A stretch of DNA of 64,000 nucleotides from Neptuniibacter pectenicola (GCF_001597735.1 NZ_LUTS01000003.1:62001-126000); one strand, 5' to 3'. Counted from the first letter of the stretch, positions 1 through 8,561 are shown. Numbers and translations: made by a program. The notes: generated from the sequence alone by a model not told the origin.

Positions 1-46
1 TAGATGTAAAAACAGCTCAATGCTTTTTGCAGTTTTCCTTAGACGC

Positions 47-169
47 TTAGAACGTCATCCGGCTAACGGCAATGCTCGCAGGCATGGTAATCCAAGCCAT
101 AGCGATTAAATTAATGATGATCCAAGCGAAGCCAGAAGAGTCGCGGAAGTTTTCGTTATGTTCTGCCAT
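47..169 (-). CDS. Small hydrophobic protein, 40 aa, unrecognised
   Basis: A 40-codon reading frame on the minus strand starts at ATG (167-169) and stops at TAA (47-49). It has a strong Shine-Dalgarno sequence, AAGGGGTGA, a few bases upstream of the start. The protein has a polar N-terminus (MAEHNENFRDSSG) and then one continuous hydrophobic segment at about residues 13-36 (FAWIIINLIAMAWITMPASIA), with a short basic tail (SRMTF). This is the layout of a single-pass small membrane protein. I do not recognise the family and infer no function. It could be a small subunit of a transporter encoded outside the window, since such subunits often have this size. The good ribosome-binding site and sharply hydrophobic core argue that it is real. 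Confidence 0.55.
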   Translation of the reverse strand: MAEHNENFRDSSGFAWIIINLIAMAWITMPASIAVSRMTF

Positions 170-583
170 GGTAGTCACCCCTTATTTAAGACATAACGGT
201 GCCAACCTATTCAGCGAAGTAAATGATCTATTACTTCAACCCTATTCGCCTGAACCTTTAAGGTTTCTTTTGGCCGGGTATCGTGAACGGTTAGAACCGT
301 AGTTAATATGCATAGAACTGTCTTGGTTTGTCTGTAATAGACGCGCCCAATGGCGCGGGATTTTAACAGGGTTGGTTAAAATTTAATAGATAATTTATAT
401 GAGCTACTTATGATGTAATAGCGGCGCTATATCATTACTTTTTATATGGTTTTAGTAGGCGGTTGCCAATTAATTAAGTATTCGTGAGCAATATGTTGGT
501 TTTTTATGGAATGTTCGGCCCCTATTCATAAAATTCGATTATGATTAAACGATTAGTGTTATGTAAATGGGCGAAAAATAATT
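170..583. other. 414-bp intergenic region with three short dyads
   Basis: No convincing gene is seen here. The region separates the divergent 40-aa ORF and the DUF748 gene, so it should hold both promoters. Three short inverted repeats lie close together: AACCTT-T-AAGGTT at 253-265, ACGGTT-AG-AACCGT at 287-300, and CGCGCC-CAAT-GGCGCG at 342-357. The stretch from about 370 to 560 is strongly AT-rich. No sigma-70 element was clear enough to assign. Confidence 0.5.
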
Positions 584-3298
584 ATGGTACGTTTTCTTCT
601 TATCATCCTCGTTGCAATGGCTCTGTTATTGCACAACCTTCCGTACCTTGTACGGGATCAGGTTGTTATTTGGTTATTGAATAATGGCGCTGAGACGGCA
701 GAGTTAAAAGCGATTAACGTGGATTGGTTTGATGGGCGCTTAAGTATCGAAGGGCTTAAGGCTTCTGCGGAGGGTAAGCCCGCGCTTGCGGTTGATCAGC
801 TCAGTGTGGCGCTGGATTATGCCCAGCTAGCCGACGAGAGAGTACTATTAACGGCGGTTGAGCTGGCGGGTATCAATGTGGGTATCCGAGAGCAAGATAA
901 ACAGTTGTGGCTTGGGCCTCTCGATCTGAACCAATTGACCCAGAGTGATAAGACCGTAGAGGCGGAACCCGACGCGGAAGAGGGCAGCTCTAATTGGAGT
1001 TTTGGACTGAAGGAGTTGCAGTTACGTGATATTAATTGGCGGGCCGAAGTTGCAGGACAAAAACACCATTTAACCTTAAGCACGGGGCGTGTAGCGGATT
1101 TCTACCAATGGGATCAGGATCAATTGGTAGCGGTCGACTTAGAGGGTACCTTAAATGATGCACCTATTTTGCTCTCGTCCAACTCTCGCCCGTTACCAGA
1201 AGAGAAAAGCTCAGAGCTCAAAGTTAAACTCAAAAACTTCCCCCTACACAGCGTTACCGCTGTCTTTTTGCCAACGTTGCGCGCACATATCGATCTTGAT
1301 TTAAGTATTAAGGCGCAAAGTAATAGTGGTAGCCATTTAACCTCTATTGTTCAAAGCGGTTCGGTTCGCGTGAGAAACCTGAGTTATGCGCAAGAGGGGC
1401 TACAGGTTAAAGAGCAAAGCTTGGCGTGGAATGGCGGTGTTAATGTGGCGCTACTTGGCAGTGAGTTAAAATCGCTCAAAACCAAAGGCGAGTTGGCCCT
1501 GCAAGGGTTGGCTCTGACCCAAGCCGGTAGCCAGGTTTCATTGGACAGTCTTAAGGTGAACTCTGCTATTAATTTGCAGGGGTTAACGTCGTTGAATCTG
1601 TCCGCTCTGGTGCTTGATGCCAAAAAGCTGCAGCTCTCCCAAGCTGCTCAGGCGATGAATGCGGATGACCTTCACCTCACGGCCGATGCCATTAACCTAC
1701 AGGATCTAACGCAACTCAGCCTGTCTGGGCTATTGCTCGATGTGAATCAATTGCAGCTGTCTCAAGCGAAGCAGCGTGTACAGGTCAGTAGGTTACAGTT
1801 GTCCGCAGGTGCTGAAACTCAAGATATGCAGATATGGCAAGCCACGGTTCCAACGTTAACGCTCGCGGATATTGATCTATCGGCGGCGGGCGAGTCGCTC
1901 GTGACCTTGAAAGGTTTAACGCTGAAATCAGCGGTTGTGCAACATACCGATAAAATCTCTCTGGCCGAGTTAGAGGCTGATCAGTTAGTCGTTGAAGGTG
2001 ATGGGGGAGTCTTTACCCAGTGGAATAAAATTAGCGCGAAAGGGGTTACGCTTGACCAGTTGCAATCCCTCAGTATTAATCAGTTACTGCTGCACAACAG
2101 TAAAACCCGCTTATACCTCACCCCAAAGCGGAACCTGTCGGATCTGGACTGGTTATTAGCACAGCTCTCATCGGCAGAGAGTAACGCGGGTTCGGGCAGC
2201 AAGGCGGCATCCTCTAGCGCGCCTTTTCGCGTGAAACTTAATCGTCTATCCCTGTCAGGGAGTAACACCCTTAATGTGGTCGATAGGGGTGTGAAACCGG
2301 CGTTTAAAACCCAGCTGGATATTAGCAAGGTTGAGTTGCGCAAACTGGACACTGCAGCCAAAGGTGAAACGAGCTTTGAGTTAGCGGCGAAGAGTAAGTT
2401 CGCCAAAATCTCAGCTAAAGGGGCTATGGAGCTATTCAGCGGTAATTACGGGGGACACTGGGATGCAGAAATTAAAGGTCTAGAGCTACCAGAAGTTAGC
2501 CCTTACTCACTGGAATATACCGGCTATTATTTGCAAAGTGGTCAGCTAACGTTAACCACAAAAGGCACCATTAAAGACCGGAAATTGAGTGGCGATTCCG
2601 ATATACGGTTAAACAGACTTGAAGTTGAGGCACGTAATAGTGAGCGTAGTGGTGAGTTTGACCAAAAGGTCTCAATGCCGCTGGGTACCGCGATCATGGT
2701 GCTACAAGACAATGATAGCAATATAGATCTGCAAATCCCCTTGGAAGGCTCTTTGGATGATCCTAAGTTTGGTTACCAAACCATTATTAATAAACTGGCA
2801 GGTAAGGGGCTTAAAAATGCCGCCATCGGCTACATAAGCAATGCGCTGCAGCCCTTTGGCGCGTTAATTTCGATCAGCCAGATGGTGATGGATGCCCAAG
2901 AGAATGGGTCGTTTATCACGCTGCAACCTGTGATCTTTGAGCCGGCGGAAACTACCCTGTCGTCCGAATCAAAGGCCTATATGGCTAAGTTAGCGGAGAT
3001 GATGAACGAGCGTAAAGGGATGCGTATGAACATTTGTGGGGTTGCGGTATTAGCCGATAAACCTGCTATTTGGGCGCAGTTGCAAGAGACGAATAAACAG
3101 CAGAAAGCACCGCTTGATGAAACGCTTCTATTGCTGGAGTTAGAGCCTGCATTACAGGCCTTAGCGCAACAGCGTAGTGATGCGGTGAAGACCGAGCTAT
3201 CCGATAAGCAAGGGATTGATAGCGAGCGTCTCTTTAGTTGTTACCCTAAAGTGGACCTAAAATCTAAAGATAAACCGCAGGTTTCATTAGGGTTATAA
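584..3298 (+). CDS. DUF748 / AsmA-like envelope protein
   Basis: A 904-aa protein with an N-terminal membrane anchor (about residues 3-22, RFLLIILVAMALLLHN) and a long, probably periplasmic body rich in beta-strand-like alternation. This is typical of DUF748 proteins, distant relatives of AsmA-type proteins linked to outer-membrane lipid homeostasis. The last 150 or so residues (FEPAETTLSSESKAYMAKLA) resemble the OmpA-like end seen in this family. Residues 329-369 and 370-410 form a tandem repeat of 41 residues with 23 identical positions, and a weaker copy lies just before. The start has only a weak ribosome-binding site. The gene stands alone and ends at a strong hairpin facing the convergent ABC permease. 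The family assignment is fairly secure; the exact role is unknown. Confidence 0.8.
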   Translation: MVRFLLIILVAMALLLHNLPYLVRDQVVIWLLNNGAETAELKAINVDWFDGRLSIEGLKASAEGKPALAVDQLSVALDYAQLADERVLLTAVELAGINVGIREQDKQLWLGPLDLNQLTQSDKTVEAEPDAEEGSSNWSFGLKELQLRDINWRAEVAGQKHHLTLSTGRVADFYQWDQDQLVAVDLEGTLNDAPILLSSNSRPLPEEKSSELKVKLKNFPLHSVTAVFLPTLRAHIDLDLSIKAQSNSGSHLTSIVQSGSVRVRNLSYAQEGLQVKEQSLAWNGGVNVALLGSELKSLKTKGELALQGLALTQAGSQVSLDSLKVNSAINLQGLTSLNLSALVLDAKKLQLSQAAQAMNADDLHLTADAINLQDLTQLSLSGLLLDVNQLQLSQAKQRVQVSRLQLSAGAETQDMQIWQATVPTLTLADIDLSAAGESLVTLKGLTLKSAVVQHTDKISLAELEADQLVVEGDGGVFTQWNKISAKGVTLDQLQSLSINQLLLHNSKTRLYLTPKRNLSDLDWLLAQLSSAESNAGSGSKAASSSAPFRVKLNRLSLSGSNTLNVVDRGVKPAFKTQLDISKVELRKLDTAAKGETSFELAAKSKFAKISAKGAMELFSGNYGGHWDAEIKGLELPEVSPYSLEYTGYYLQSGQLTLTTKGTIKDRKLSGDSDIRLNRLEVEARNSERSGEFDQKVSMPLGTAIMVLQDNDSNIDLQIPLEGSLDDPKFGYQTIINKLAGKGLKNAAIGYISNALQPFGALISISQMVMDAQENGSFITLQPVIFEPAETTLSSESKAYMAKLAEMMNERKGMRMNICGVAVLADKPAIWAQLQETNKQQKAPLDETLLLLELEPALQALAQQRSDAVKTELSDKQGIDSERLFSCYPKVDLKSKDKPQVSLGL

Positions 3299-3310
3299 GC
3301 ATGAACCTGT

Positions 3311-3348
3311 TCCGTCATTCAGATGATGGTATCAATCTGAATGACGGA
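3311..3348. terminator. Hairpin between convergent genes
   Basis: A perfect 14-bp stem (3311-3324 with 3335-3348, TCCGTCATTCAGAT and its complement) around a 10-base loop lies between the stop codons of the DUF748 gene and the ABC permease. Only a very short T-tract follows on the plus strand. It probably ends transcription from the plus strand and may serve both directions. Confidence 0.7.
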
Positions 3349-3377
3349 TTTGTACCTCCGTGCTTCTGTGCAAAGGG

Positions 3378-5870
3378 TTAGCGGCTGATCAGGGTTCGAT
3401 AGCTGCTGGCCAAACTTTGTTGTCGATGGCTGAGCTTACTTATCAACATAAATAGGCCACAGCTTAGTATTGGCAGACTTATCCACAGGTAAGGGTGTAC
3501 CACCGGGTCCAGTTTCAGCAGTTGTTGATGGATGGGCCATAAGCTTAACTCGCTAATAATGACCGCCATAAACCCGCTAATCATACCGATTAAACCCATT
3601 TCCATTCGATCGAGCTGCTTGCACTGTTGTTGGCTTGCGCCGAGGGTTTGTAGCAAGGCATTTTCATAACGGCGCTGCTCCAGCTCTTGCGTGAGCGTGA
3701 CATATAATAAGATTAAACCAGCGCTGGTGGTGAGTAGCATCAGTAGGCTAGAGAGCATGGATAAGCGTGTCAGCAAGTGTTGTAGCTGTTCAAGTATTTG
3801 CCGGACATCGATCAGGGTTAAGGTCGGAAACTGCTCAATCAGTTGTCGGCTAATGTCAGCGCTATTGTCCCCTAAATGGAAACTGGTTAAGTAACTTGCC
3901 GAGATATCCTCTAGCAGTCCCGGCGCAAAGATAAAATAGAAGTTCGGCTGGAAGGAGTCCCACTGAACGCTACGTATGCTATTAACCTCTGCGCTTCGCT
4001 CTATACCCCCGATATTAAACGTCACGATATCGCCCAGCGTTAAGCCTAACTCTGAGGCTATCTTCTCCTCAATCGATACCTGTCCGGTCAACGGTGTATC
4101 GGTCTTCTCTGTCTGTTTAGAGGCCCGCCACTGGCCCGCTACAAGGGTATTGTGCGCGGGCAGTTGTATCGTGGTGGTTAAATTAAGCTCGCGATTCAAC
4201 GAAGGGTGGTCCTGTTGCTTTTGAGTGAGCGCCTCCGATAGGGGCTGGTGGTTGATGGCATTGAGTCGCCCACGGTAAATCGGCCACAGCTGAGGGTCGA
4301 TTTGGTGGCTATGTAGTAGGGTTTGTACGCCCTCTTTTTCCCATTCTTGGATGTTAATCACAAAGTGGTTAGGGGTTTCCTCGGGGAGCTGAGCTTGCCA
4401 GCGGCTGAGTAGGTCGTTTAATGCGATTAAGTTGATACTTAACAGTGAAAAAAGCAGGCAGATCACCGGTATTTGTAGTTTATACCAGCGCTGTTGCTGT
4501 TGAACGCGACTGAACAGCAAATTCCCTAGGGGGTGATGAGGGGCGAATTTTTGACTGATCACTTTACTGAGATAGGCGCCGAGACTGCCCAACAGGCCGC
4601 CCACCACAAGTAGACAGAGCGTTAAGCTGATGGTTAATAGCAGGTTGTTTAAGTACCAAGCGGTAGCACCGACCAAGATAAGCATAGCGGCTGCATAAGG
4701 CAACTTATTACCCCATGTTAGTGGGGCGGTTTGGTCTTGAATCAGCTGTAAGGGGTTGCTGTTTTGTAACTTAAATAGCGAAGGTAATCCTAAGCAGAGC
4801 AGGATCGTTATCCCTAAGAGGGGGCCGGATAGATAGGTGAATATTGAGGCCGCAGGGACGGGTTGGGGGAGTACGCCTTGTAGCAGTGTTAGCCCCGCGC
4901 TTTCTAATAACCAGGTCAGGATAACCCCTGCAACGGAACATAGCAGCCAAGCTAAACACAGTTGAATAATATAGAGCTGTAGTATCTGTTGATCGCTTAC
5001 GCCTAAGGTTTTTAACAGTGCAGCGCGTTTGTATTGGCTTTGTGTAAACCGTCGTAGGCTTAGAAAGATGGTCATCGCCGAGATCAGCAAGGCGAAGAGT
5101 GCGCCTAACCGTAGGTAAGAGGAGGCTTTATTGAGGGCGCTATTCTGTTGCCCCTCTTCTGACGTAATGGATGAGAGTTTTTCCCCGGTCTTTAAATTCT
5201 GCTCAAGACGCTGCCTTAACGTGGCAATCTGGGTCGGTGTTCCCGCAAAAAGTTGGCGGTAGCTCAGGCGCGCGCCCGGCCCTAATAAGCCGGTTTGCTC
5301 TAACTGCTGGCGATTAATAATCAGCTGAGGGTTAAAGCTAATAAAACCTCGCCCGCGATCGGGGGCTGATTGAATCACGGCGGTTAAGGTAAACGAGACG
5401 CTCCCCAGCGTGATCTGATCGCCTAAGGTTAGGTTTAAACGATCCAATGCGCTTTGCTCAGCCCAGACCTCATTGGGTTTTGGAAGGTTTAAGGGTGTGG
5501 GCGGTTCTAGGGTTATTTTTCCCCGGGGGTAGGCGGCCTGTAGTGCGCGAATGGTGACTAATAAAAAGCGTTCATCATGGCTGGCCATGGTCCCTAGTTG
5601 AACGACTTCACTGGCGGTAATACCTGACTCTTGAGCGCTCACCAGCGTGCTTTCATCCAGTGTTCGACTGCTACTGAGAATTAAGTCGGCGCCTAAAATG
5701 TCGCTACCTTGACGCATCAACGTGCGCTCGATGCGTTCGCCTAAAACAGCCATGAGGCTGGCAATGGTAACGGCTAATAGCAGGGCAATAATTAAGGCAC
5801 GCCATTCACTCAACTTTAGGCAACTAATGCTTTGTTTAGCGGCTAACTGGAGGGGTGTTGTTATACTCAT
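3378..5870 (-). CDS. ybbP: ABC exporter permease, FtsX/MacB type (YbbP-like)
   Basis: An 830-aa inner-membrane permease, close in size to E. coli YbbP (about 804 aa). About ten hydrophobic segments are visible. There is one near residues 25-43, a cluster at roughly 250-490, and three near the C-terminus (LSSLLMLLTTSAGLILLYV, MGLIGMISGFMAVIISEL, YLWISLPILSCGLFMLI). Large soluble domains, presumably periplasmic, lie between, as in the FtsX/MacB core fold. The gene overlaps its ATPase partner by four bases (ATGA), so the two should be translationally coupled. YbbAP-type exporters sit beside tesA in other gammaproteobacteria, as here, and a role in moving lipid-like molecules has been suggested. 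The substrate cannot be read from the sequence. Confidence 0.88.
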   Translation of the reverse strand: MSITTPLQLAAKQSISCLKLSEWRALIIALLLAVTIASLMAVLGERIERTLMRQGSDILGADLILSSSRTLDESTLVSAQESGITASEVVQLGTMASHDERFLLVTIRALQAAYPRGKITLEPPTPLNLPKPNEVWAEQSALDRLNLTLGDQITLGSVSFTLTAVIQSAPDRGRGFISFNPQLIINRQQLEQTGLLGPGARLSYRQLFAGTPTQIATLRQRLEQNLKTGEKLSSITSEEGQQNSALNKASSYLRLGALFALLISAMTIFLSLRRFTQSQYKRAALLKTLGVSDQQILQLYIIQLCLAWLLCSVAGVILTWLLESAGLTLLQGVLPQPVPAASIFTYLSGPLLGITILLCLGLPSLFKLQNSNPLQLIQDQTAPLTWGNKLPYAAAMLILVGATAWYLNNLLLTISLTLCLLVVGGLLGSLGAYLSKVISQKFAPHHPLGNLLFSRVQQQQRWYKLQIPVICLLFSLLSINLIALNDLLSRWQAQLPEETPNHFVINIQEWEKEGVQTLLHSHQIDPQLWPIYRGRLNAINHQPLSEALTQKQQDHPSLNRELNLTTTIQLPAHNTLVAGQWRASKQTEKTDTPLTGQVSIEEKIASELGLTLGDIVTFNIGGIERSAEVNSIRSVQWDSFQPNFYFIFAPGLLEDISASYLTSFHLGDNSADISRQLIEQFPTLTLIDVRQILEQLQHLLTRLSMLSSLLMLLTTSAGLILLYVTLTQELEQRRYENALLQTLGASQQQCKQLDRMEMGLIGMISGFMAVIISELSLWPIHQQLLKLDPVVHPYLWISLPILSCGLFMLISKLSHRQQSLASSYRTLISR

Positions 5871-6556
5871 AGGTCGATCTCGGTTAGCTCACCATTTTGT
5901 AGCTTTAAGGCGCGCTGGCAGCGTTTCGCGAGGGAGGGATCATGGGTGATCAAAATCAGTGTCGTATTCTGCTCTTTATTGAGGGTAAATAGCTGCTGGA
6001 TGATCTGTTCGCCCGTTTGTTCATCCAAATTTCCGGTCGGCTCGTCGGCAAAGAGTAGCGTGGGTTGTGTGGCAAAGCTGCGAGCAATCGCTACACGCTG
6101 CTGTTCGCCTCCTGACAGCTCTGCGGGTTTATGATTAAGACGTTCGGCTAGGTCTACCTTGTTGAGCCAGTGGGTGGCTTCCTGCGCTGCATTTTTGTGG
6201 TTACGAATCTGCAGGGGGAGCATGACATTTTGCAGTGCAGTTAAATCGGGGAGTAAATGGAACGCTTGGAATACAAAACTAATATGTTGATTACGGAACG
6301 CCGCCCGTTGTTTATCACTTAAACCTTCGAGGTCTGTGTTGTTGAGCAGGATAGTGCCCGTGCTGGGTTGGTCTAAACCCGCTAATATAGCAAGTAAAGA
6401 TGATTTTCCCGTGCCGGATGGGCCAATGATCGCAACAGTTTCGCCCCGTTGGATTTCGAGGTTCAGGTCTTTAAATAACTCTAAATTCCCCGCTTGAGTC
6501 TTAAACCGTTTTGCGAGATGCTGAGCGCTGATAACCGTATCTGTTTTCTGATTCAT
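5867..6556 (-). CDS. ybbA: ABC transporter ATP-binding protein (YbbA-like)
   Basis: A 229-aa ATPase of the LolD/MacB class that powers the adjacent permease. Walker A (GPSGTGKS) is at residues 45-52, the signature LSGGE at 147-151, Walker B with DEPTGNLD at 171-178, and the switch histidine at 205. The frame stays open ten codons further upstream, but I chose the ATG at 6554-6556: it has AGGGA about eight bases ahead, and the longer form would run into the tesA start. It is divergent from tesA with only 11 bases between the starts. The promoter of each must therefore lie inside the other's coding sequence, or the two must share overlapping elements. Confidence 0.9.
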   Translation of the reverse strand: MNQKTDTVISAQHLAKRFKTQAGNLELFKDLNLEIQRGETVAIIGPSGTGKSSLLAILAGLDQPSTGTILLNNTDLEGLSDKQRAAFRNQHISFVFQAFHLLPDLTALQNVMLPLQIRNHKNAAQEATHWLNKVDLAERLNHKPAELSGGEQQRVAIARSFATQPTLLFADEPTGNLDEQTGEQIIQQLFTLNKEQNTTLILITHDPSLAKRCQRALKLQNGELTEIDL

Positions 6557-6567
6557 TAGGTGTCCCT

Positions 6568-7188
6568 GTGCGAATTCTACTTTCACTGCTTATTATTCTA
6601 GGCCATTTTACATTGACGTTACCTGCAAGCGCAGGTTCCCTTGTTGTGTTGGGCGATAGTTTGTCCTCTGCTCATAATATGAAACCAGAACAAGGTTGGG
6701 TTCATTTACTCGACCAGCGTATACAGCGTGAAGGTTATTTGATCGATGTGATTAACGCGAGCGTGAGTGGTGATACTACCCAAAATGGAATTGCACGTCT
6801 CAAAATGCTATTGCAAAAGGTTGATGCAGAAATAGTTATTATCGAGCTTGGTGGAAATGATGGACTACGAGGCACGCCTCCGTTCGCTATCCGTAAAAAC
6901 CTAGTACGCTTGATCGACATGGTGGAAGAGGTTGATGCTGAAGTGGTGCTTTTAGGTATTCAGCTACCGGCCAATTACGGCGTGGCCTATACCCAAGCAT
7001 TTAAAGAGATCTATCCTGATATTGCGGATGAAACGGGCGTGTTTTTTGTGCCATTTTTTATGGAGCAGGTGGCACTGGTGCCAGAACGGATGCAAAAAGA
7101 TGGAATTCACCCTAATGCAAAAGGTCAGCCCTATCTGGTCGATAAAGTCTGGCCTTATCTTGAGCCGTTGTTAGAAGAGCGGGATTAG
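6568..7188 (+). CDS. tesA: Periplasmic acyl-CoA thioesterase I / lysophospholipase L1
   Basis: A 206-aa SGNH/GDSL hydrolase. Residues 1-22 form a signal peptide (hydrophobic core ending PASAG), so the enzyme is exported to the periplasm. All SGNH blocks are visible: GDSLSSAHN with nucleophile Ser31, Gly68 in NASVSGDT, Asn97 in ELGGNDG, and Asp178/His181 in DGIHPN. The start is GTG, preceded by AGGTG at five bases. It lies head-to-head with ybbA, the arrangement found in E. coli. Expected activity is hydrolysis of acyl-CoA thioesters and lysophospholipids. The gene ends at a strong intrinsic terminator. Confidence 0.95.
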   Translation: MRILLSLLIILGHFTLTLPASAGSLVVLGDSLSSAHNMKPEQGWVHLLDQRIQREGYLIDVINASVSGDTTQNGIARLKMLLQKVDAEIVIIELGGNDGLRGTPPFAIRKNLVRLIDMVEEVDAEVVLLGIQLPANYGVAYTQAFKEIYPDIADETGVFFVPFFMEQVALVPERMQKDGIHPNAKGQPYLVDKVWPYLEPLLEERD

Positions 7189-7231
7189 CCTTTTCCTTGT
7201 TATAGGGGCTAGTAGCCTGATGACGAAAAAA

Positions 7232-7254
7232 AAGGCACCTAAGGTGCCTTTTTT
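7232..7254. terminator. Bidirectional terminator, tesA / sodB
   Basis: AAGGCACC (7232-7239) pairs with GGTGCCTT (7243-7250) around a TAA loop. T's follow on the plus strand and a run of A's precedes it, so it works as a terminator on both strands for the convergent tesA and sodB genes. Confidence 0.9.
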
Positions 7255-7269
7255 GTGTAAAACGAAAAT

Positions 7270-7851
7270 TTATGCGAAGTTTGCGTTTACGAAATCCCAG
7301 TTAACAAGCGCCCAGAAACCTTTAAGGTAATCAGGACGAACGTTACGGTAATCGATGTAGTAAGCGTGTTCCCAAAGGTCAACAGTCAACAATGGCGTCT
7401 GACCTGTTGTAAGTGGGCAACCTGCATTGCTAGTGTTAACGATTTCTAGAGAACCGTCAGCATTTTTAACTAACCAGGTCCAGCTAGAGCCGAAGTTGTT
7501 TACAGCTTTATCGTTCAATGCTTCTTGGAACGCTGCGAAAGAGCCCCATTTAGTGTTGATTGCATCAGCGATAGGGCCTGTTGGCTCGCCACCAGCGTTA
7601 GGTGCTAGGCAGTTCCAGTAGAAAGTGTGGTTCCAGATCTGTGCTGCGTTGTTGAATACGCCGCCAGCAGGCGCTGAAGTGATGATCTCTTCTAGCGTTT
7701 TGCCTTCAAATTCAGTACCAGGAACCAAGCCGTTTAGCTTAACAACGTATGTGTTATGGTGCTTACCGTGGTGGAAGTCTAGAGTTTCTGAAGAAATGTG
7801 TGGTTCCAGAGCATCCTTAGCATAAGGTAGCGGCGGAAGTTCAAAGCTCAT
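7270..7851 (-). CDS. sodB: Iron superoxide dismutase
   Basis: A 193-aa cytoplasmic Fe-superoxide dismutase that converts superoxide to hydrogen peroxide and oxygen. Metal ligands are His27, His75, Asp158 and His162 (in [13 protein letters not shown]). The N-terminus [10 protein letters not shown] and the motif [15 protein letters not shown] are characteristic of the Fe type rather than the Mn type. The frame could start three codons earlier at GTG, but the ATG at 7849-7851 has AAGGTGA at the right distance and matches the family N-terminus. The gene is monocistronic. Its upstream region contains a perfect dyad, GTCTA-TAT-TAGAC, at 7873-7885. Confidence 0.96.
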   Translation of the reverse strand: MSFELPPLPYAKDALEPHISSETLDFHHGKHHNTYVVKLNGLVPGTEFEGKTLEEIITSAPAGGVFNNAAQIWNHTFYWNCLAPNAGGEPTGPIADAINTKWGSFAAFQEALNDKAVNNFGSSWTWLVKNADGSLEIVNTSNAGCPLTTGQTPLLTVDLWEHAYYIDYRNVRPDYLKGFWALVNWDFVNANFA

Positions 7852-8142
7852 AAGTGTCACCTTATTGTGTCAGTCTATATTAGACAAATTATCAGGCAGC
7901 TGCTTACCATTATTTAGTGCTCTCACTATGATAGAGCAGCCGGTAAATATTAATTCGAGTGAATCATAGCACTCAATACTTTACATTTCATGGTACAAAA
8001 AGTGTGTTTAATCGTTCATTTGCCATCAAATGGGGGTGCTTCCGCTCTGCTTGCGACTAAAGTTTGCTGAAACTGCGGCTTATTCGCCCTAGAATAACGG
8101 GCTGTTTATTTTATATAACTATAAAAAAGTGATTATTTTACG
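7852..8142. promoter_or_regulatory. sodB / small-gene divergent promoter region
   Basis: About 290 bp separates divergent sodB and the 93-aa gene. On the minus strand, TTGAGT, 18 bases and TAATAT form a plausible sigma-70 promoter for sodB (around 7945-7975). A perfect 5-bp-arm dyad (7873-7885) sits between this and the sodB ribosome-binding site. A second inverted repeat, GAGTG-N8-CACTC, overlaps the proposed promoter spacer. No Fur-box consensus was recognised by eye. Confidence 0.4.
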
Positions 8143-8424
8143 ATGTATAAAGTTCTTATTTGGATAGCCCTTGTTGCGTTAGGTATTTTAGCGGTTAAAA
8201 CGCAATTTTTGACGTCAAGTACCTTTGGCCCGTTTAAAGAAGGCTGTATGCAAGCAGAGGGGACGACTGAAGCCCGTTGTGACTGCTTAGCTAAATATGT
8301 GCATAAGCACTTTAGTGATAATGAAGTGAAACTGATTATGGGGGGGAAAATTAGCGATCCCGATTTCAGATTTAAAGTGGATGAAGTTGTGCGTACGGGT
8401 TCTAACGCCTGCGCAGCTGAATAA
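8143..8424 (+). CDS. Small membrane-anchored or exported protein, 93 aa
   Basis: The protein begins with a hydrophobic segment at residues 4-19 (VLIWIALVALGILAV) and continues as a soluble domain of about 70 residues. That domain has four cysteines: one in GPFKEGCMQ, a pair in ARCDCLAKY, and a final one in GSNACAAE. The N-terminus fits a signal anchor or uncleaved signal peptide, placing the cysteine-bearing part in the periplasm, where disulfides could form. I do not recognise the family. It stands alone between divergent sodB and convergent cysQ, followed by a two-part hairpin. Frame, length and composition look coding, and the start has an A-rich leader without a strong Shine-Dalgarno sequence. 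Confidence 0.65.
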   Translation: MYKVLIWIALVALGILAVKTQFLTSSTFGPFKEGCMQAEGTTEARCDCLAKYVHKHFSDNEVKLIMGGKISDPDFRFKVDEVVRTGSNACAAE

Positions 8425-8471
8425 GCGTATAAAAAGAGAAAGGGGCATTTCGTCGTTTTCTTCATCCCCGT

Positions 8472-8516
8472 CAGTAACTGAAAGGTGCGTATCTTATAGC
8501 ACCTTATCTGTTACTG
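8472..8516. terminator. Two-part hairpin between convergent genes
   Basis: An inner stem AAGGTGC/GCACCTT (8482-8488 with 8499-8505) is nested in an outer stem CAGTAAC/GTTACTG (8472-8478 with 8510-8516). It lies between the 93-aa gene and convergent cysQ and probably ends transcription, although the T-tract is weak. Confidence 0.6.
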
Positions 8517-8561
8517 GTGGCGGCCCTTTTTAAATAGTGTTCTATTAACAACCCTGCCACG

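Noticed and set aside
72..302. 76-codon plus-strand frame at the left edge
   Set aside because: It is antisense to the 40-aa ORF, has no ribosome-binding site, and its composition is not protein-like beyond the overlap.
8133..8465. 110-codon minus-strand frame over the 93-aa gene
   Set aside because: It is a shadow of the plus-strand gene, which has a proper signal-like N-terminus; the minus frame has no such features.
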